From assembly GCA_004356265.1 (NCBI GenBank), contig SMXK01000210.1:1-7015 (forward strand): DNA of 7,015 bases. The letters run 5' to 3'. The notes beneath the pieces are model-generated. The model saw only the letters and a list, made by a program, of their open reading frames with translations. It was not told where the DNA came from and ran no database searches. Of this stretch, positions 1 through 5,930 are shown piece by piece. The first letter of the stretch is position 1. The number at the start of each line of letters is the position of its first letter. The translations under genes and the position numbers were made by a program. This stretch comes from Bacteroidota bacterium (lineage in GTDB: Bacteria; Bacteroidota; Rhodothermia; Rhodothermales; UBA10348).

Positions 1-1
1 A

Positions 2-385
2 CCCAAGGTATTGACGTTGTTGTCTTCCACAGATCTGTATTCATTCGGAGCGCGAAGTTATGTTCACGACCTCATCCGCCTCGGTGGGGGCGAAAGTATC
101 ACCGCCCAACTCGATCAGGATGCGGTCATCCTGAATGAGGAGTTCATCATTTCGGAGCGGCCTGATGTCATCATTGGAACGTTTTCCGCTGAGACCAAAA
201 CATCTGATTTCCTGATAAATCACCGGCAGTGGACGAATGTACCGGCCATTCTGAACAATCGTATCTTCGCAATAGAATCAAACCTGATATTGCGCCCGGG
301 ACCCCGCAACGTGGATGCGGCCGAGGCCATACTGTCGTTTCTACAACCCGATCTTCTGCTTGTGCTTAAATCGGACTCGAATTGA
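2..385 (+). CDS. Periplasmic substrate-binding protein of an ABC importer (BtuF/FecB-like), C-terminal part only
   Basis: This frame is open from the window edge (first whole codon at 2) to TGA at 383-385, so the gene starts outside the window; the TTG at 11 is not its real start. About 127 residues of the C-terminal lobe are visible. Family features are 'SYVHDLIRLGGGESI' (residues about 20-34), the 'ISERPDVIIG' strand that follows the second-lobe helix, a 'W..VPAILNNRIFAIES' stretch, and the terminal 'LRPGPRNVDAAEAI' motif common in BtuF/FecB/FepB proteins. Such proteins capture cobalamin, haem or ferric siderophores in the periplasm and deliver them to a FecCD-type permease. The next gene is such a permease and overlaps by 4 bases, so the two are co-transcribed and translationally coupled. 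The ligand cannot be told from this fragment; cobalamin or iron chelate are the likely choices. Confidence 0.88.
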   Translation, partial: PKVLTLLSSTDLYSFGARSYVHDLIRLGGGESITAQLDQDAVILNEEFIISERPDVIIGTFSAETKTSDFLINHRQWTNVPAILNNRIFAIESNLILRPGPRNVDAAEAILSFLQPDLLLVLKSDSN

Positions 386-1407
386 AAAAACCGAACACTG
401 CATTACTCCTGTCGATAGTCGCGGTATTGCCCGTCATTGCTCTTGCGGTGTCCATAGGAACTACGAACGTATCCCTTGGGACGGTGGTTCGAGTGCTCGT
501 TGAGCCGTTTTTCTCGCTCAGCGATGCCGTTGTGCAGACCGACCGGGATATTGTTATGGGAGTCAGACTTCCCAGAGTTTTATCCGCGTTTTTTATAGGT
601 GCTGGCCTTTCGATAATCGGCGTCGCAATGCAGGCGCTTGTCCGCAATCCGCTGGCGGACCCGTTTATCCTTGGCATTTCCGGGGGGGCATCTGCTGGTG
701 CATCACTTTTTTATCTCGGCTTCTTGCCGCCGGTGTTGGCAGTCTGGTTATCCATGCCGCTGGCCGCCTTCGGGGGCGCATTGCTGTCTATCACTTTGGT
801 GTACCTGATTGCACGAGGTGAGGACGGGCTCTCCGTCTCTCGCCTCTTGCTCGCCGGTGTTGCCATGGCCTCTTTAATGGCCGCCATTACGTCGTTCATA
901 ACGTACATGTCCACAGACGCCAATCAGTTGCGCGCAATTCTTTTCTGGCTCCTCGGCTCTCTCGCACAAAATACGTGGGACACATTGCCTTTAATCGCCA
1001 TCGCTTCACTTTTGGGATTCGCGATAACGATGATTATTTCGGGACAGATGGACGCATTATTGCTCGGAGAAGAACCTGCGGAAAGTCTTGGCGTGCGGGT
1101 CGAGATCATTAAAAAAGTATTGGTGGTATTGGCTGCTTTCGTGACGGGAGTAATGGTTGCCAATTCAGGAATAATAGGATTTGTAGGATTGATCATTCCC
1201 CATATGGCACGGTCGTTTGCAGGCATCAGCCACCGGTATGTAGTTCCGCTATCATTTGTGGGTGGGGGAATTTTTCTTGTACTGGCCGATCTTGTTGCGC
1301 GCACTCTCTTGCCGGGCCAGGATCTTCCGGTGGGCATTGTAACTGCGATAACCGGCGTACCTTTTTTCTTGATTTTGCTTCGAAAGGCCCACTATAAATT
1401 TTCATAA
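382..1407 (+). CDS. FecCD/BtuC-family ABC transporter permease
   Basis: This is the inner-membrane channel subunit of a cobalamin, haem or siderophore importer, 341 residues, the usual length for the family (about 330-350). It is strongly hydrophobic throughout and fits the ten-helix BtuC fold. Signature stretches are 'RLPRVLSAFFIGAGLSI' (62-78), 'QALVRNPLADPFILGISGGA' (84-103), 'EPAESLGV' (231-238, the cytoplasmic loop that docks on the ATPase), 'SGIIGFVGLIIPHMAR' (262-277) and 'LPVGIVTAITGVPFFLILLRK' (315-335). The start is TTG at 382, inside the TTGA that also holds the stop of the binding-protein gene; it gives a short basic N-terminus (MKKPN) before the first helix. No Shine-Dalgarno is visible, consistent with coupling. 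The partner ATPase is not next to it: the following gene is unrelated and lies 100 bases away. The ATPase may lie upstream of the window or elsewhere. Cobalamin versus iron-chelate specificity is not decided by sequence inspection. Confidence 0.94.
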   Translation: MKKPNTALLLSIVAVLPVIALAVSIGTTNVSLGTVVRVLVEPFFSLSDAVVQTDRDIVMGVRLPRVLSAFFIGAGLSIIGVAMQALVRNPLADPFILGISGGASAGASLFYLGFLPPVLAVWLSMPLAAFGGALLSITLVYLIARGEDGLSVSRLLLAGVAMASLMAAITSFITYMSTDANQLRAILFWLLGSLAQNTWDTLPLIAIASLLGFAITMIISGQMDALLLGEEPAESLGVRVEIIKKVLVVLAAFVTGVMVANSGIIGFVGLIIPHMARSFAGISHRYVVPLSFVGGGIFLVLADLVARTLLPGQDLPVGIVTAITGVPFFLILLRKAHYKFS

Positions 1408-1411
1408 CAGC

Positions 1412-1437
1412 AACGCAGTTTATTCGACCGCGTTTTT
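1412..1437 (+). terminator. Possible weak terminator after the permease gene
   Basis: Five bases after the permease stop, AACGC (1412-1416) can pair with GCGTT (1430-1434) around a 13-base loop, and the second arm runs into a T tract (1433-1437). The stem is short and the loop large, so this is a weak candidate. The rest of the 100-base gap up to 1508 is T-rich and shows no convincing promoter; a TATAGG at 1457 lacks a good -35 partner. Confidence 0.2.
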
Positions 1438-1507
1438 GTTTATTGGGGTCTTTCTTTATAGGGTTCTTCCTCGTCGGCCCTCTCGCCATTAGAATCATCA
1501 GCTACTG

Positions 1508-2515
1508 ATGCAGGTCAAAGACATATCTGCCACGTCTGTCAATCCGAGATCCATCGCGGAAATACAGAAAGCAATGAAACAGGACCTGGATGCTTTCCAG
1601 GACTATTTCAGGAGTGCGATGCAATCCGACGTGACGCTGCTGGATCATGTAATCCAGTATCTTTTGCGCCAGAAAGGGAAACGACTGAGGCCTCTTCTCG
1701 TGATGTTATCTGCAAAAGCGTGCGGCGGAATTGACGAGTCAACCCACGTAGCGGCCGCACTCATCGAGTTATTACATACCGCGACGCTCGTGCACGACGA
1801 TGTGGTCGATGACGCAGACCGCCGCAGGGGCGTTTTTTCGATCAACGCGGTCTGGAAGAACAAGGTGGCTGTATTGCTCGGTGATTTTTTACTGAGTCGC
1901 GGACTGTTGCTCGCGGTTGAACATGAAGAATACAATCTGCTCAGAATTGTATCTAAAGCGGTCAAGCGGATGAGTGAAGGCGAACTCCTGCAGATCGAGA
2001 AGGCGCGAAAATTGGATATTGATGAGGCGACATATTTCAAGATTATTTCGGACAAAACAGCATCTCTTATTTCCGCCTGTACCGAGTGTGGAGCAGCCAG
2101 CGCTGGCGCAGATCCGGAGGTTGTCGAACGAATGAGGGTATTTGGCGAGAAGCTTGGTCTGGCCTTTCAAATTCGGGATGACCTGTTTGATTTCGGCGTC
2201 ACCGATGTAGGAAAACCTCTCGGAATAGACCTCAAAGAAAAGAAGCTGACTCTTCCGCTTATCTATGGGCTGAAAAACACGGACGCAGCCTCCCGCCGGG
2301 AAATTTTACGAATTGTAAGAAAGAGCCGAAAATCGCGCGGTGATATGAAGCGTGTGGCCGAATTCGTTCGAGACAGTGGCGGTGTGGAATATGCAAAAAA
2401 ACGCATGGTGGAACTGGCTGACGAAGCTGCCGCTTTGTTGTCAGGCCTGGAGGTTTCGGACGCTCGTACAGGGCTGGAAGAAATCGCGTCTTACACCGTT
2501 TCCCGTTCGCGATAG
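1508..2515 (+). CDS. Long-chain trans-polyprenyl diphosphate synthase (IspB-like)
   Basis: The enzyme adds isopentenyl diphosphate units to an allylic primer to make a long all-trans chain, most likely the side chain of menaquinone, in the cytoplasm. At 335 residues it is a normal length. The visible motifs in order are GKRLRP (57-62, IPP binding), the first aspartate-rich motif DDVVD (97-101) preceded by 'LLHTATLVH', RRRG (105-108), 'RMSEGELLQIE' (154-164), 'KTASLI' (183-188), the second aspartate-rich motif 'QIRDDLFD' (221-228), and 'GKPLGIDLKEKKLTLPLIY' (235-253). The residues four and five places before the first motif are small (T93, A92); in this family small residues there allow long products, so a short-chain FPP/GGPP synthase is less likely. 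ATG at 1508 is chosen; M23 or a nearby start would also keep the whole fold. No Shine-Dalgarno is seen. The 3' end overlaps the convergent hydrolase gene by 25 bases. Chain length is not readable from sequence. Confidence 0.95.
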   Translation: MQVKDISATSVNPRSIAEIQKAMKQDLDAFQDYFRSAMQSDVTLLDHVIQYLLRQKGKRLRPLLVMLSAKACGGIDESTHVAAALIELLHTATLVHDDVVDDADRRRGVFSINAVWKNKVAVLLGDFLLSRGLLLAVEHEEYNLLRIVSKAVKRMSEGELLQIEKARKLDIDEATYFKIISDKTASLISACTECGAASAGADPEVVERMRVFGEKLGLAFQIRDDLFDFGVTDVGKPLGIDLKEKKLTLPLIYGLKNTDAASRREILRIVRKSRKSRGDMKRVAEFVRDSGGVEYAKKRMVELADEAAALLSGLEVSDARTGLEEIASYTVSRSR

Positions 2516-3303
2516 CGCTCAAAGAATGAAAACGTACCCTGATTAAAATCATCAGGCCGTTCTACGTTGCAAACATGTCCTGATTCCGAAATCACCAATA
2601 ATGAAACGTTTTCGTGTACGTCGGCCAGCAGTTTTGCGGATGGTAAGAACATATAGTCGTGCCCGCCCATGGCATACAATACAGGGCGCGTGCCTCCAGA
2701 TCTTCTCCAGTATGGAAGTTTATTCTTAATCTCGGCAGTGAGTCGCAACCACCTGCGAAATTCAGGAGGTGACACTTGCCTGGCCTCACGTCGAAATAGT
2801 ATTCTTGCCTCGCTGGCCCGCTTTCCGGGCATAATGATCCAGGCAAAAGTTGCGTATAACGCCTTAAATGGAATGACGTATTTAAGGCTGTTTCCGGCTG
2901 CAATCAGGAATCGCGCCCAAAGCGTAAAGTTTGTTATTGCACCCGCCATAACGAGTGTCCGTACGCGATTCGGATGATCATCGAGTATCTCCCGAATCAG
3001 AAGCGTCCCAAGCGATATTCCTACGAAATGGGCCGATTCAATTTTAAGATGGTCCAGAACGTCCAGGATTTCGCTACTCACAGACGCAAGAGTGTACTTT
3101 TCTTTGATCTTATCGTGTACGACACTCCGACCGTGTCCTCGAAGGTCAGGCATCAATACATTGAACCTCTTCCGAAATGGACGAATTTGCTTGAACCAGA
3201 TCGCGGAGCTTCCTCCGGCGCCGTGCACGAAAACTACCCATTCTGTCGCCGTAGGATGTCGGTACGCTTTGTAATGAAGAAGTTTGTCGCCTTGGTAATT
3301 GAT
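2491..3303 (-). CDS. Alpha/beta hydrolase with an apparent ATC start (first conventional start is GTG at 3228)
   Basis: This is a cytoplasmic alpha/beta-hydrolase-fold enzyme of unknown substrate. Numbered from the ATC at 3303-3301 it has 270 residues, typical for the family. It shows 'WVVFVHGAGGSS' (22-33, strand 3 and oxyanion loop), 'PDLRGHGRS' (52-60), the nucleophile elbow G-I-S-L-G with Ser97, the likely acid Asp216 in 'GGHDYMFL', and the catalytic His243 in 'ESGHVCNVERP'. The triad is therefore complete. The reading frame is open up to a TAA at 3330-3328, but between it and 3228 there is no ATG, GTG or TTG. GTG at 3228 would begin at the residue just before HGAGG and delete the first strands, which the fold needs. 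The upstream codons read 'NYQGDKLLHYKAYRHP', a normal N-terminus for the family, and would start with Met if the ATC were ATG. It lies 86 bases downstream of the membrane-protein gene on the same strand and overlaps the synthase gene at its tail. Confidence 0.87.
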   Translation of the reverse strand: MNYQGDKLLHYKAYRHPTATEWVVFVHGAGGSSAIWFKQIRPFRKRFNVLMPDLRGHGRSVVHDKIKEKYTLASVSSEILDVLDHLKIESAHFVGISLGTLLIREILDDHPNRVRTLVMAGAITNFTLWARFLIAAGNSLKYVIPFKALYATFAWIIMPGKRASEARILFRREARQVSPPEFRRWLRLTAEIKNKLPYWRRSGGTRPVLYAMGGHDYMFLPSAKLLADVHENVSLLVISESGHVCNVERPDDFNQGTFSFFERYRERETV

Positions 3304-3326
3304 GGGATTACGCTCGGATGGGTCGA

Positions 3327-3356
3327 GTTATCAGGATTCGGAATCTTTACCGGCAA
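3327..3356 (-). promoter_or_regulatory. Possible promoter for the hydrolase gene
   Basis: On the minus strand TTGCCG (3356-3351) is followed after 18 bases by GATAAC (3332-3327), each matching four of six sigma-70 consensus positions. Transcription would begin near 3320, about 17 bases before the proposed ATC start. A 5-bp inverted repeat (GATTC-G-GAATC, 3335-3345) sits in the spacer. The match is modest and the organism may use a different promoter consensus. Confidence 0.2.
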
Positions 3357-3363
3357 AATCTAT

Positions 3364-3393
3364 GAAGATCGGAGCTCTGAAGATCGAAGCTAC
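3364..3393. repeat. Imperfect 15-bp tandem duplication
   Basis: GAAGATCGGAGCTCT (3364-3378) is followed directly by GAAGATCGAAGCTAC (3379-3393), with 12 of 15 positions identical. The second copy covers the stop codon of the membrane-protein gene (CTA on the plus strand, 3390-3392) and the first lies in the gap before the hydrolase gene. It looks like a local slippage duplication and has no evident function. Confidence 0.55.
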
Positions 3394-4151
3394 AAAGACG
3401 GAATTTGCAAAGATACATGTAAATGGTCCGCCGTACCCGTGTGCCGAAGTGTTGAAAATCCCATGAGCCTGAAATATGCAGCGGTCAATAAATTCCTGGT
3501 TTCCGAACGCCCGTTTGTTCTCAAATCTACAGCGTGGACAAATCCATTTCGTTGCGTGTAGTGCAAAGACGAATTGGGCGTGTTGAGGCCCATTTTCTGA
3601 TAGTCCGCAGCCTGTCTCTGGCTGTCGGTAACAACGGCATCGCGATCAAGCAACATAAATGTACTAAGTGCAAGACGAATCGCCGGGTGTAGAGCGGTAT
3701 ATGTTTCCCTGATCTCTGGAGCCTTAACATTGCTCGCCGACACAAAGATGAGTAAATACACCGTGTACGAAGCAAATGCGACTGTAAGCGTCCGGACGGA
3801 TCTTCGCCCGGGCTTCAAGCCGATTCGTCTCGCCACGATATATAGAATGCCCGTAAACAATCCAAGGGCGATTACTGATCCGGCAAGAACAGCTACCCAG
3901 GCATTCAGTTGATAGTGGGAATAAAACAGGCTGGATAACCTCACGAGCACAATAAACGGGAGCAACAGAGACAGCGGAATACCGATTACCCACCTCTTCC
4001 AGTTTCGAAGGAGTTTATTTTTTTGGGCGGGTTTTGTATCGGCCGAAGATGGGCCATCAGAGCGGTCGCTAATCGACTTGCCTCCTGATCGGTTAGTCGG
4101 CGATACGATTCTGAAAACACGCTGCGTGGAAGTATTACTTTTTTCAGACAT
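3390..4151 (-). CDS. Three-helix membrane protein with a periplasmic domain resembling M15 metallopeptidases
   Basis: I do not recognise a named family. The 253-residue protein starts with a polar, Ser-rich, probably disordered cytoplasmic segment (1-45), then KNKLLRNWKRW (44-54), three hydrophobic helices (about 53-75, 83-107, 121-141) and a soluble C-terminal domain (142-253). The positive charges before helix 1 and between helices 2 and 3 (RRIGLKPGRR) place the C-terminal domain outside the cytoplasm. That domain carries 'VVTDSQR' (173-179), 'SSLHYTQRNGFVHAVDLRT' (194-212) and 'GTADHLHVSL' (239-248). The order Arg, Ser-x-His...Ala-Val-Asp, His-x-His resembles the zinc ligands of M15 D-Ala-D-Ala peptidases (S-x-H...A-V-D and H-x-H), but the spacing between the first His and the Asp is longer than usual (H197 to D209), with H206 an alternative ligand. 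A peptidoglycan role is therefore an inference. ATG at 4151 is the first start. It is followed on the same strand by the hydrolase gene, and is divergent from the thioredoxin gene. Confidence 0.85.
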   Translation of the reverse strand: MSEKSNTSTQRVFRIVSPTNRSGGKSISDRSDGPSSADTKPAQKNKLLRNWKRWVIGIPLSLLLPFIVLVRLSSLFYSHYQLNAWVAVLAGSVIALGLFTGILYIVARRIGLKPGRRSVRTLTVAFASYTVYLLIFVSASNVKAPEIRETYTALHPAIRLALSTFMLLDRDAVVTDSQRQAADYQKMGLNTPNSSLHYTQRNGFVHAVDLRTNGRSETRNLLTAAYFRLMGFSTLRHTGTADHLHVSLQIPSL

Positions 4152-4199
4152 GTATTTAATTACGGTGCTGCCGAAACATCGGTTGCGGTGGCGGCACTA

Positions 4200-4219
4200 A
4201 ACAAACGCCATCGTTTGTT
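4200..4219. promoter_or_regulatory. Perfect 8-bp inverted repeat in the divergent spacer
   Basis: AACAAACG (4200-4207) and CGTTTGTT (4212-4219) are exact inverted copies around CCAT. The site lies in the 168-base spacer between the divergent membrane-protein and thioredoxin genes and is 49 bases upstream of the former's ATG. It has no T run after it and no gene end nearby, so an operator or a 5'-leader hairpin is more likely than a terminator. The binding factor is unknown. Confidence 0.4.
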
Positions 4220-4224
4220 ATGAT

Positions 4225-4253
4225 GTATTAAGACCCGTTATGCGAGAGCCCAA
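4225..4253 (-). promoter_or_regulatory. Possible promoter for the membrane-protein gene
   Basis: On the minus strand TTGGGC (4253-4248) and TAATAC (4230-4225) are separated by 17 bases, matching four and three of the sigma-70 consensus positions. Transcription would begin near 4218, inside the inverted repeat at 4200-4219, which would then act at the start site or form the mRNA 5' end. This is a weak call made on spacing and position. Confidence 0.2.
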
Positions 4254-4319
4254 TATTAAATCACCCGGTCTCCCGGCATCCTGGTATCGGTGTCCACTCG
4301 ATCGAAATTATTTGCCTGC

Positions 4320-4943
4320 ATGACTGAATCTGATAAAAACACCGAGAACGAATCCGGCTCCAAATCCAAATCGCGAAATCGTGCACTCGTCGAGTGGGCC
4401 GTAATCATACTCGTTCTCGTTCTGCTGAAACAGACAGGGTACGGTACCGTGCTTCAGAGCTACGTCCAGCGAGGAATGTTACTGAGCGGAATTCTTGTAC
4501 GAGATGCAGAACTGGGTGGTATGCCCATTAGCAGGGCAAACTATTCCATCCCACTCATTGACATGGATGGCGAACCGGTCGACATGGCTGAGTGGAAGGG
4601 AAAGACCATTTTTATAAACATATGGGCGACCTGGTGCGCGCCGTGCCTGGCGGAAATGCCGATAATCCATGACCTGTACGAACACATGGACGGCGAAAAC
4701 ATCGTATTCGCGATGTTATCCTCAGACGACTCCCTTGAAATTGCGCGAGCGTTCGTTGAAAAGAAGGGGTATACGTTCCCCGTCTATCTGTTACACGCAG
4801 GTCTGCCGGAGCCGTATTCAACCAACACAATCCCGACCACATATGTTATCAGCCCGGATGGCGACGTTGTGATGAGACACACGGGAATGTTCAATTATAA
4901 TTCGGAAGAATTCAGAAACTTCCTTGCCGAGGTCTCTCAATGA
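4320..4943 (+). CDS. Membrane-anchored TlpA/ResA-like thioredoxin-fold protein
   Basis: This is a thiol-disulfide oxidoreductase tethered to the inner membrane and facing the periplasm; relatives reduce apocytochrome c or other periplasmic thiols. From ATG at 4320 it has 207 residues: a charged cytoplasmic N-terminus rich in Lys, Ser and Glu (1-22), one hydrophobic anchor (about 24-38, 'VEWAVIILVLVLLKQ'), a linker, and a thioredoxin domain (about 75-207). The domain shows 'GKTIFINIWATWCAPCLAEM' (94-113) with the active-site Cys106-Ala-Pro-Cys109, the cis-proline Pro172 in 'NTIPTTYVIS', and 'GDVVMRHTGMF' near the end. A GTG at 4290 would add ten residues; ATG is preferred because the added residues contribute nothing recognisable and neither site has a Shine-Dalgarno. 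Upstream is a divergent membrane-protein gene; downstream the tail overlaps the convergent LysR gene by 7 bases. No cytochrome biogenesis genes are nearby, so its redox partner is unknown. Confidence 0.92.
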   Translation: MTESDKNTENESGSKSKSRNRALVEWAVIILVLVLLKQTGYGTVLQSYVQRGMLLSGILVRDAELGGMPISRANYSIPLIDMDGEPVDMAEWKGKTIFINIWATWCAPCLAEMPIIHDLYEHMDGENIVFAMLSSDDSLEIARAFVEKKGYTFPVYLLHAGLPEPYSTNTIPTTYVISPDGDVVMRHTGMFNYNSEEFRNFLAEVSQ

Positions 4944-5806
4944 ACAAACTGCTCGGTCCGCAAGTGCGAAATCAGAAAACTCTCCAGGGTATCAACGGCC
5001 TCTGAATTCGTTTCCGCTGACCGGGCAAGAACGATCTGGGCCCGTGGGATTTCAGGCATTCCCTCGGGCATTCCCAACACCCTCATATCGGGCGATACGG
5101 AGCTCGGCGATAACATGCCAATTCCGAGTCCGGCCAGCACGGCCGCCTGGATGGCGAGAATGCTGGTGCTGCTGAATACCGTTTCTGTCTTCAATCCCGC
5201 CCGCTCCAATTCAAGCATCGCCGCATCCCGGAGTGAACAGGGCTCGTCTGGCGTGTCAAGAAGCAGTTTCAAGGGGGTTCTACGGTGATGATCCGAGCCT
5301 CGCTGCTCTACCCAAAGATATTCTTCCTCCCACAAGTCGATAACGTTTTCGCCTGCAAACGACTTGTTTAGAACAGCTAGTTCCAGGGTGTTGTCTTTGA
5401 TGCGTTGGGCGAGACGATAACTCGTATCGATCTCGAAGTTTATCTGGACGCGTGAACACAATCTACCAAACATGGTCAGAAGATCGACCAATGGACCCAC
5501 CGCCACTTCTTCCAGAACACCGATCCGAACCTGCCCTTCGGTATCGGCCACGGAGAGCCGAGCTACGGCCTCTTCATTCAGGCTTATAATTTGTGTCGCA
5601 TACGATAACAGAACTTTCCCTGCGTCCGTAACAATGGTCTGCCTACCACGCCGTGTCAATAATTTCTGACCAAGTTGTTCCTCTAACCGCTTGATTTGAA
5701 GGCTGAGTGCAGGCTGCGTTAAAAATAGTTGCTCGGCCGCGCGCGTGTAGCTGCCCGTGTCAACAATCGTGATAAAGGTCCGAAGTGGAGTAATCGAAAG
5801 GTCCAT
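4937..5806 (-). CDS. LysR-type transcriptional regulator
   Basis: This is a DNA-binding regulator with an N-terminal winged helix-turn-helix and a C-terminal effector-binding domain. From ATG at 5806 it has 289 residues, the normal length. 'LRTFITIVDTGSYTRAAEQL' (8-27), 'LTQPALSLQIKRLEEQLG' (29-46), then 'LLTRRGRQTIVTDAG' form the LysR DNA-binding domain. The linker helix follows, and the substrate domain starts near 'QVRIGVLEEVAVG' (92-104); 'AVLAGLGIGMLSPSSV' (222-237) matches the conserved loop that closes the pocket. A TTG at 5824 would add six residues, but 'MDLSITPLRTF' is the classic LysR start and TTG would fall inside the palindrome at 5824-5838. It diverges from the EamA exporter gene across a short AT-rich spacer with two palindromes, the usual layout for a LysR regulator that controls its neighbour and itself. 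The effector is unknown; control of the exporter is inferred from position. Confidence 0.95.
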   Translation of the reverse strand: MDLSITPLRTFITIVDTGSYTRAAEQLFLTQPALSLQIKRLEEQLGQKLLTRRGRQTIVTDAGKVLLSYATQIISLNEEAVARLSVADTEGQVRIGVLEEVAVGPLVDLLTMFGRLCSRVQINFEIDTSYRLAQRIKDNTLELAVLNKSFAGENVIDLWEEEYLWVEQRGSDHHRRTPLKLLLDTPDEPCSLRDAAMLELERAGLKTETVFSSTSILAIQAAVLAGLGIGMLSPSSVSPDMRVLGMPEGMPEIPRAQIVLARSAETNSEAVDTLESFLISHLRTEQFVH

Positions 5807-5823
5807 GATGCAGTGGCGATTCA

Positions 5824-5838
5824 AGTATATGATATACT
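5824..5838. promoter_or_regulatory. Perfect 15-bp palindrome, candidate LysR operator half
   Basis: AGTATAT-G-ATATACT is a perfect 7-bp inverted repeat about one central base, 17 bases before the LysR ATG. Its arms are AT-only apart from one G/C pair, so chance is more likely than for a mixed sequence. Its position next to the regulator start and 18 bases centre-to-arm from the second palindrome fits an autorepression or activation site of a LysR tetramer. Confidence 0.45.
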
Positions 5839-5840
5839 AA

Positions 5841-5846
5841 TATAAT
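5841..5846 (+). promoter_or_regulatory. Candidate -10 element (TATAAT) for the EamA gene
   Basis: An exact TATAAT lies between the two palindromes, which would give a 5' leader of roughly 80 bases before the ATG at 5931. There is no good -35 box 16-18 bases upstream, as expected if the regulator activates this promoter, but in such AT-rich DNA the match may be chance. Confidence 0.3.
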
Positions 5847-5867
5847 CCATAAATATTATAAATGGAT
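5845..5867. promoter_or_regulatory. Imperfect 23-bp palindrome with T-N11-A, candidate LysR recognition site
   Basis: ATCCAT (5845-5850) and ATGGAT (5862-5867) are exact inverted copies separated by 11 bases; nine of the eleven base pairs across the full dyad match (centre 5856). T5850 and A5862 form the T-N11-A core typical of LysR-type binding sites. It lies in the spacer between the divergent LysR and EamA genes. This is the better of the two operator candidates because it carries both the dyad and the family's core spacing. Confidence 0.5.
5855..5860 (-). promoter_or_regulatory. Candidate -10 element (TATAAT, minus strand) for the LysR gene
   Basis: ATTATA on the plus strand is an exact TATAAT on the minus strand, with a start point expected near 5848 and a leader of about 40 bases to the ATG at 5806. 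It lies inside the T-N11-A palindrome, so binding there would block this promoter, as in LysR autorepression. The -35 region is poor and the DNA is very AT-rich, so the call is weak. Confidence 0.3.
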
Positions 5868-5930
5868 CTTATTGAATAAAATATGGTCGGATGGGCTTCA
5901 CGAACTTAATCACCCGATACATTTACCACA

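Noticed and set aside
924..1337. A 137-codon open frame on the minus strand
   Set aside because: It is the antisense shadow of the permease gene; the translation is rich in Arg, Pro and Thr with no recognisable motif.
2974..3561. A 195-codon open frame on the plus strand
   Set aside because: It lies antisense to the hydrolase and membrane-protein genes, which have clear motifs, and its translation shows no domain or plausible composition.
4290..4319. GTG at 4290 as the thioredoxin start
   Set aside because: It adds ten residues without family support and without a ribosome site; ATG at 4320 already includes the charged segment and membrane anchor. It cannot be fully excluded.
5807..5824. 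TTG at 5824 as the LysR start
   Set aside because: ATG at 5806 gives the standard LysR N-terminus; the added six residues (MNRHCI) match nothing in the family and would run into the palindrome.
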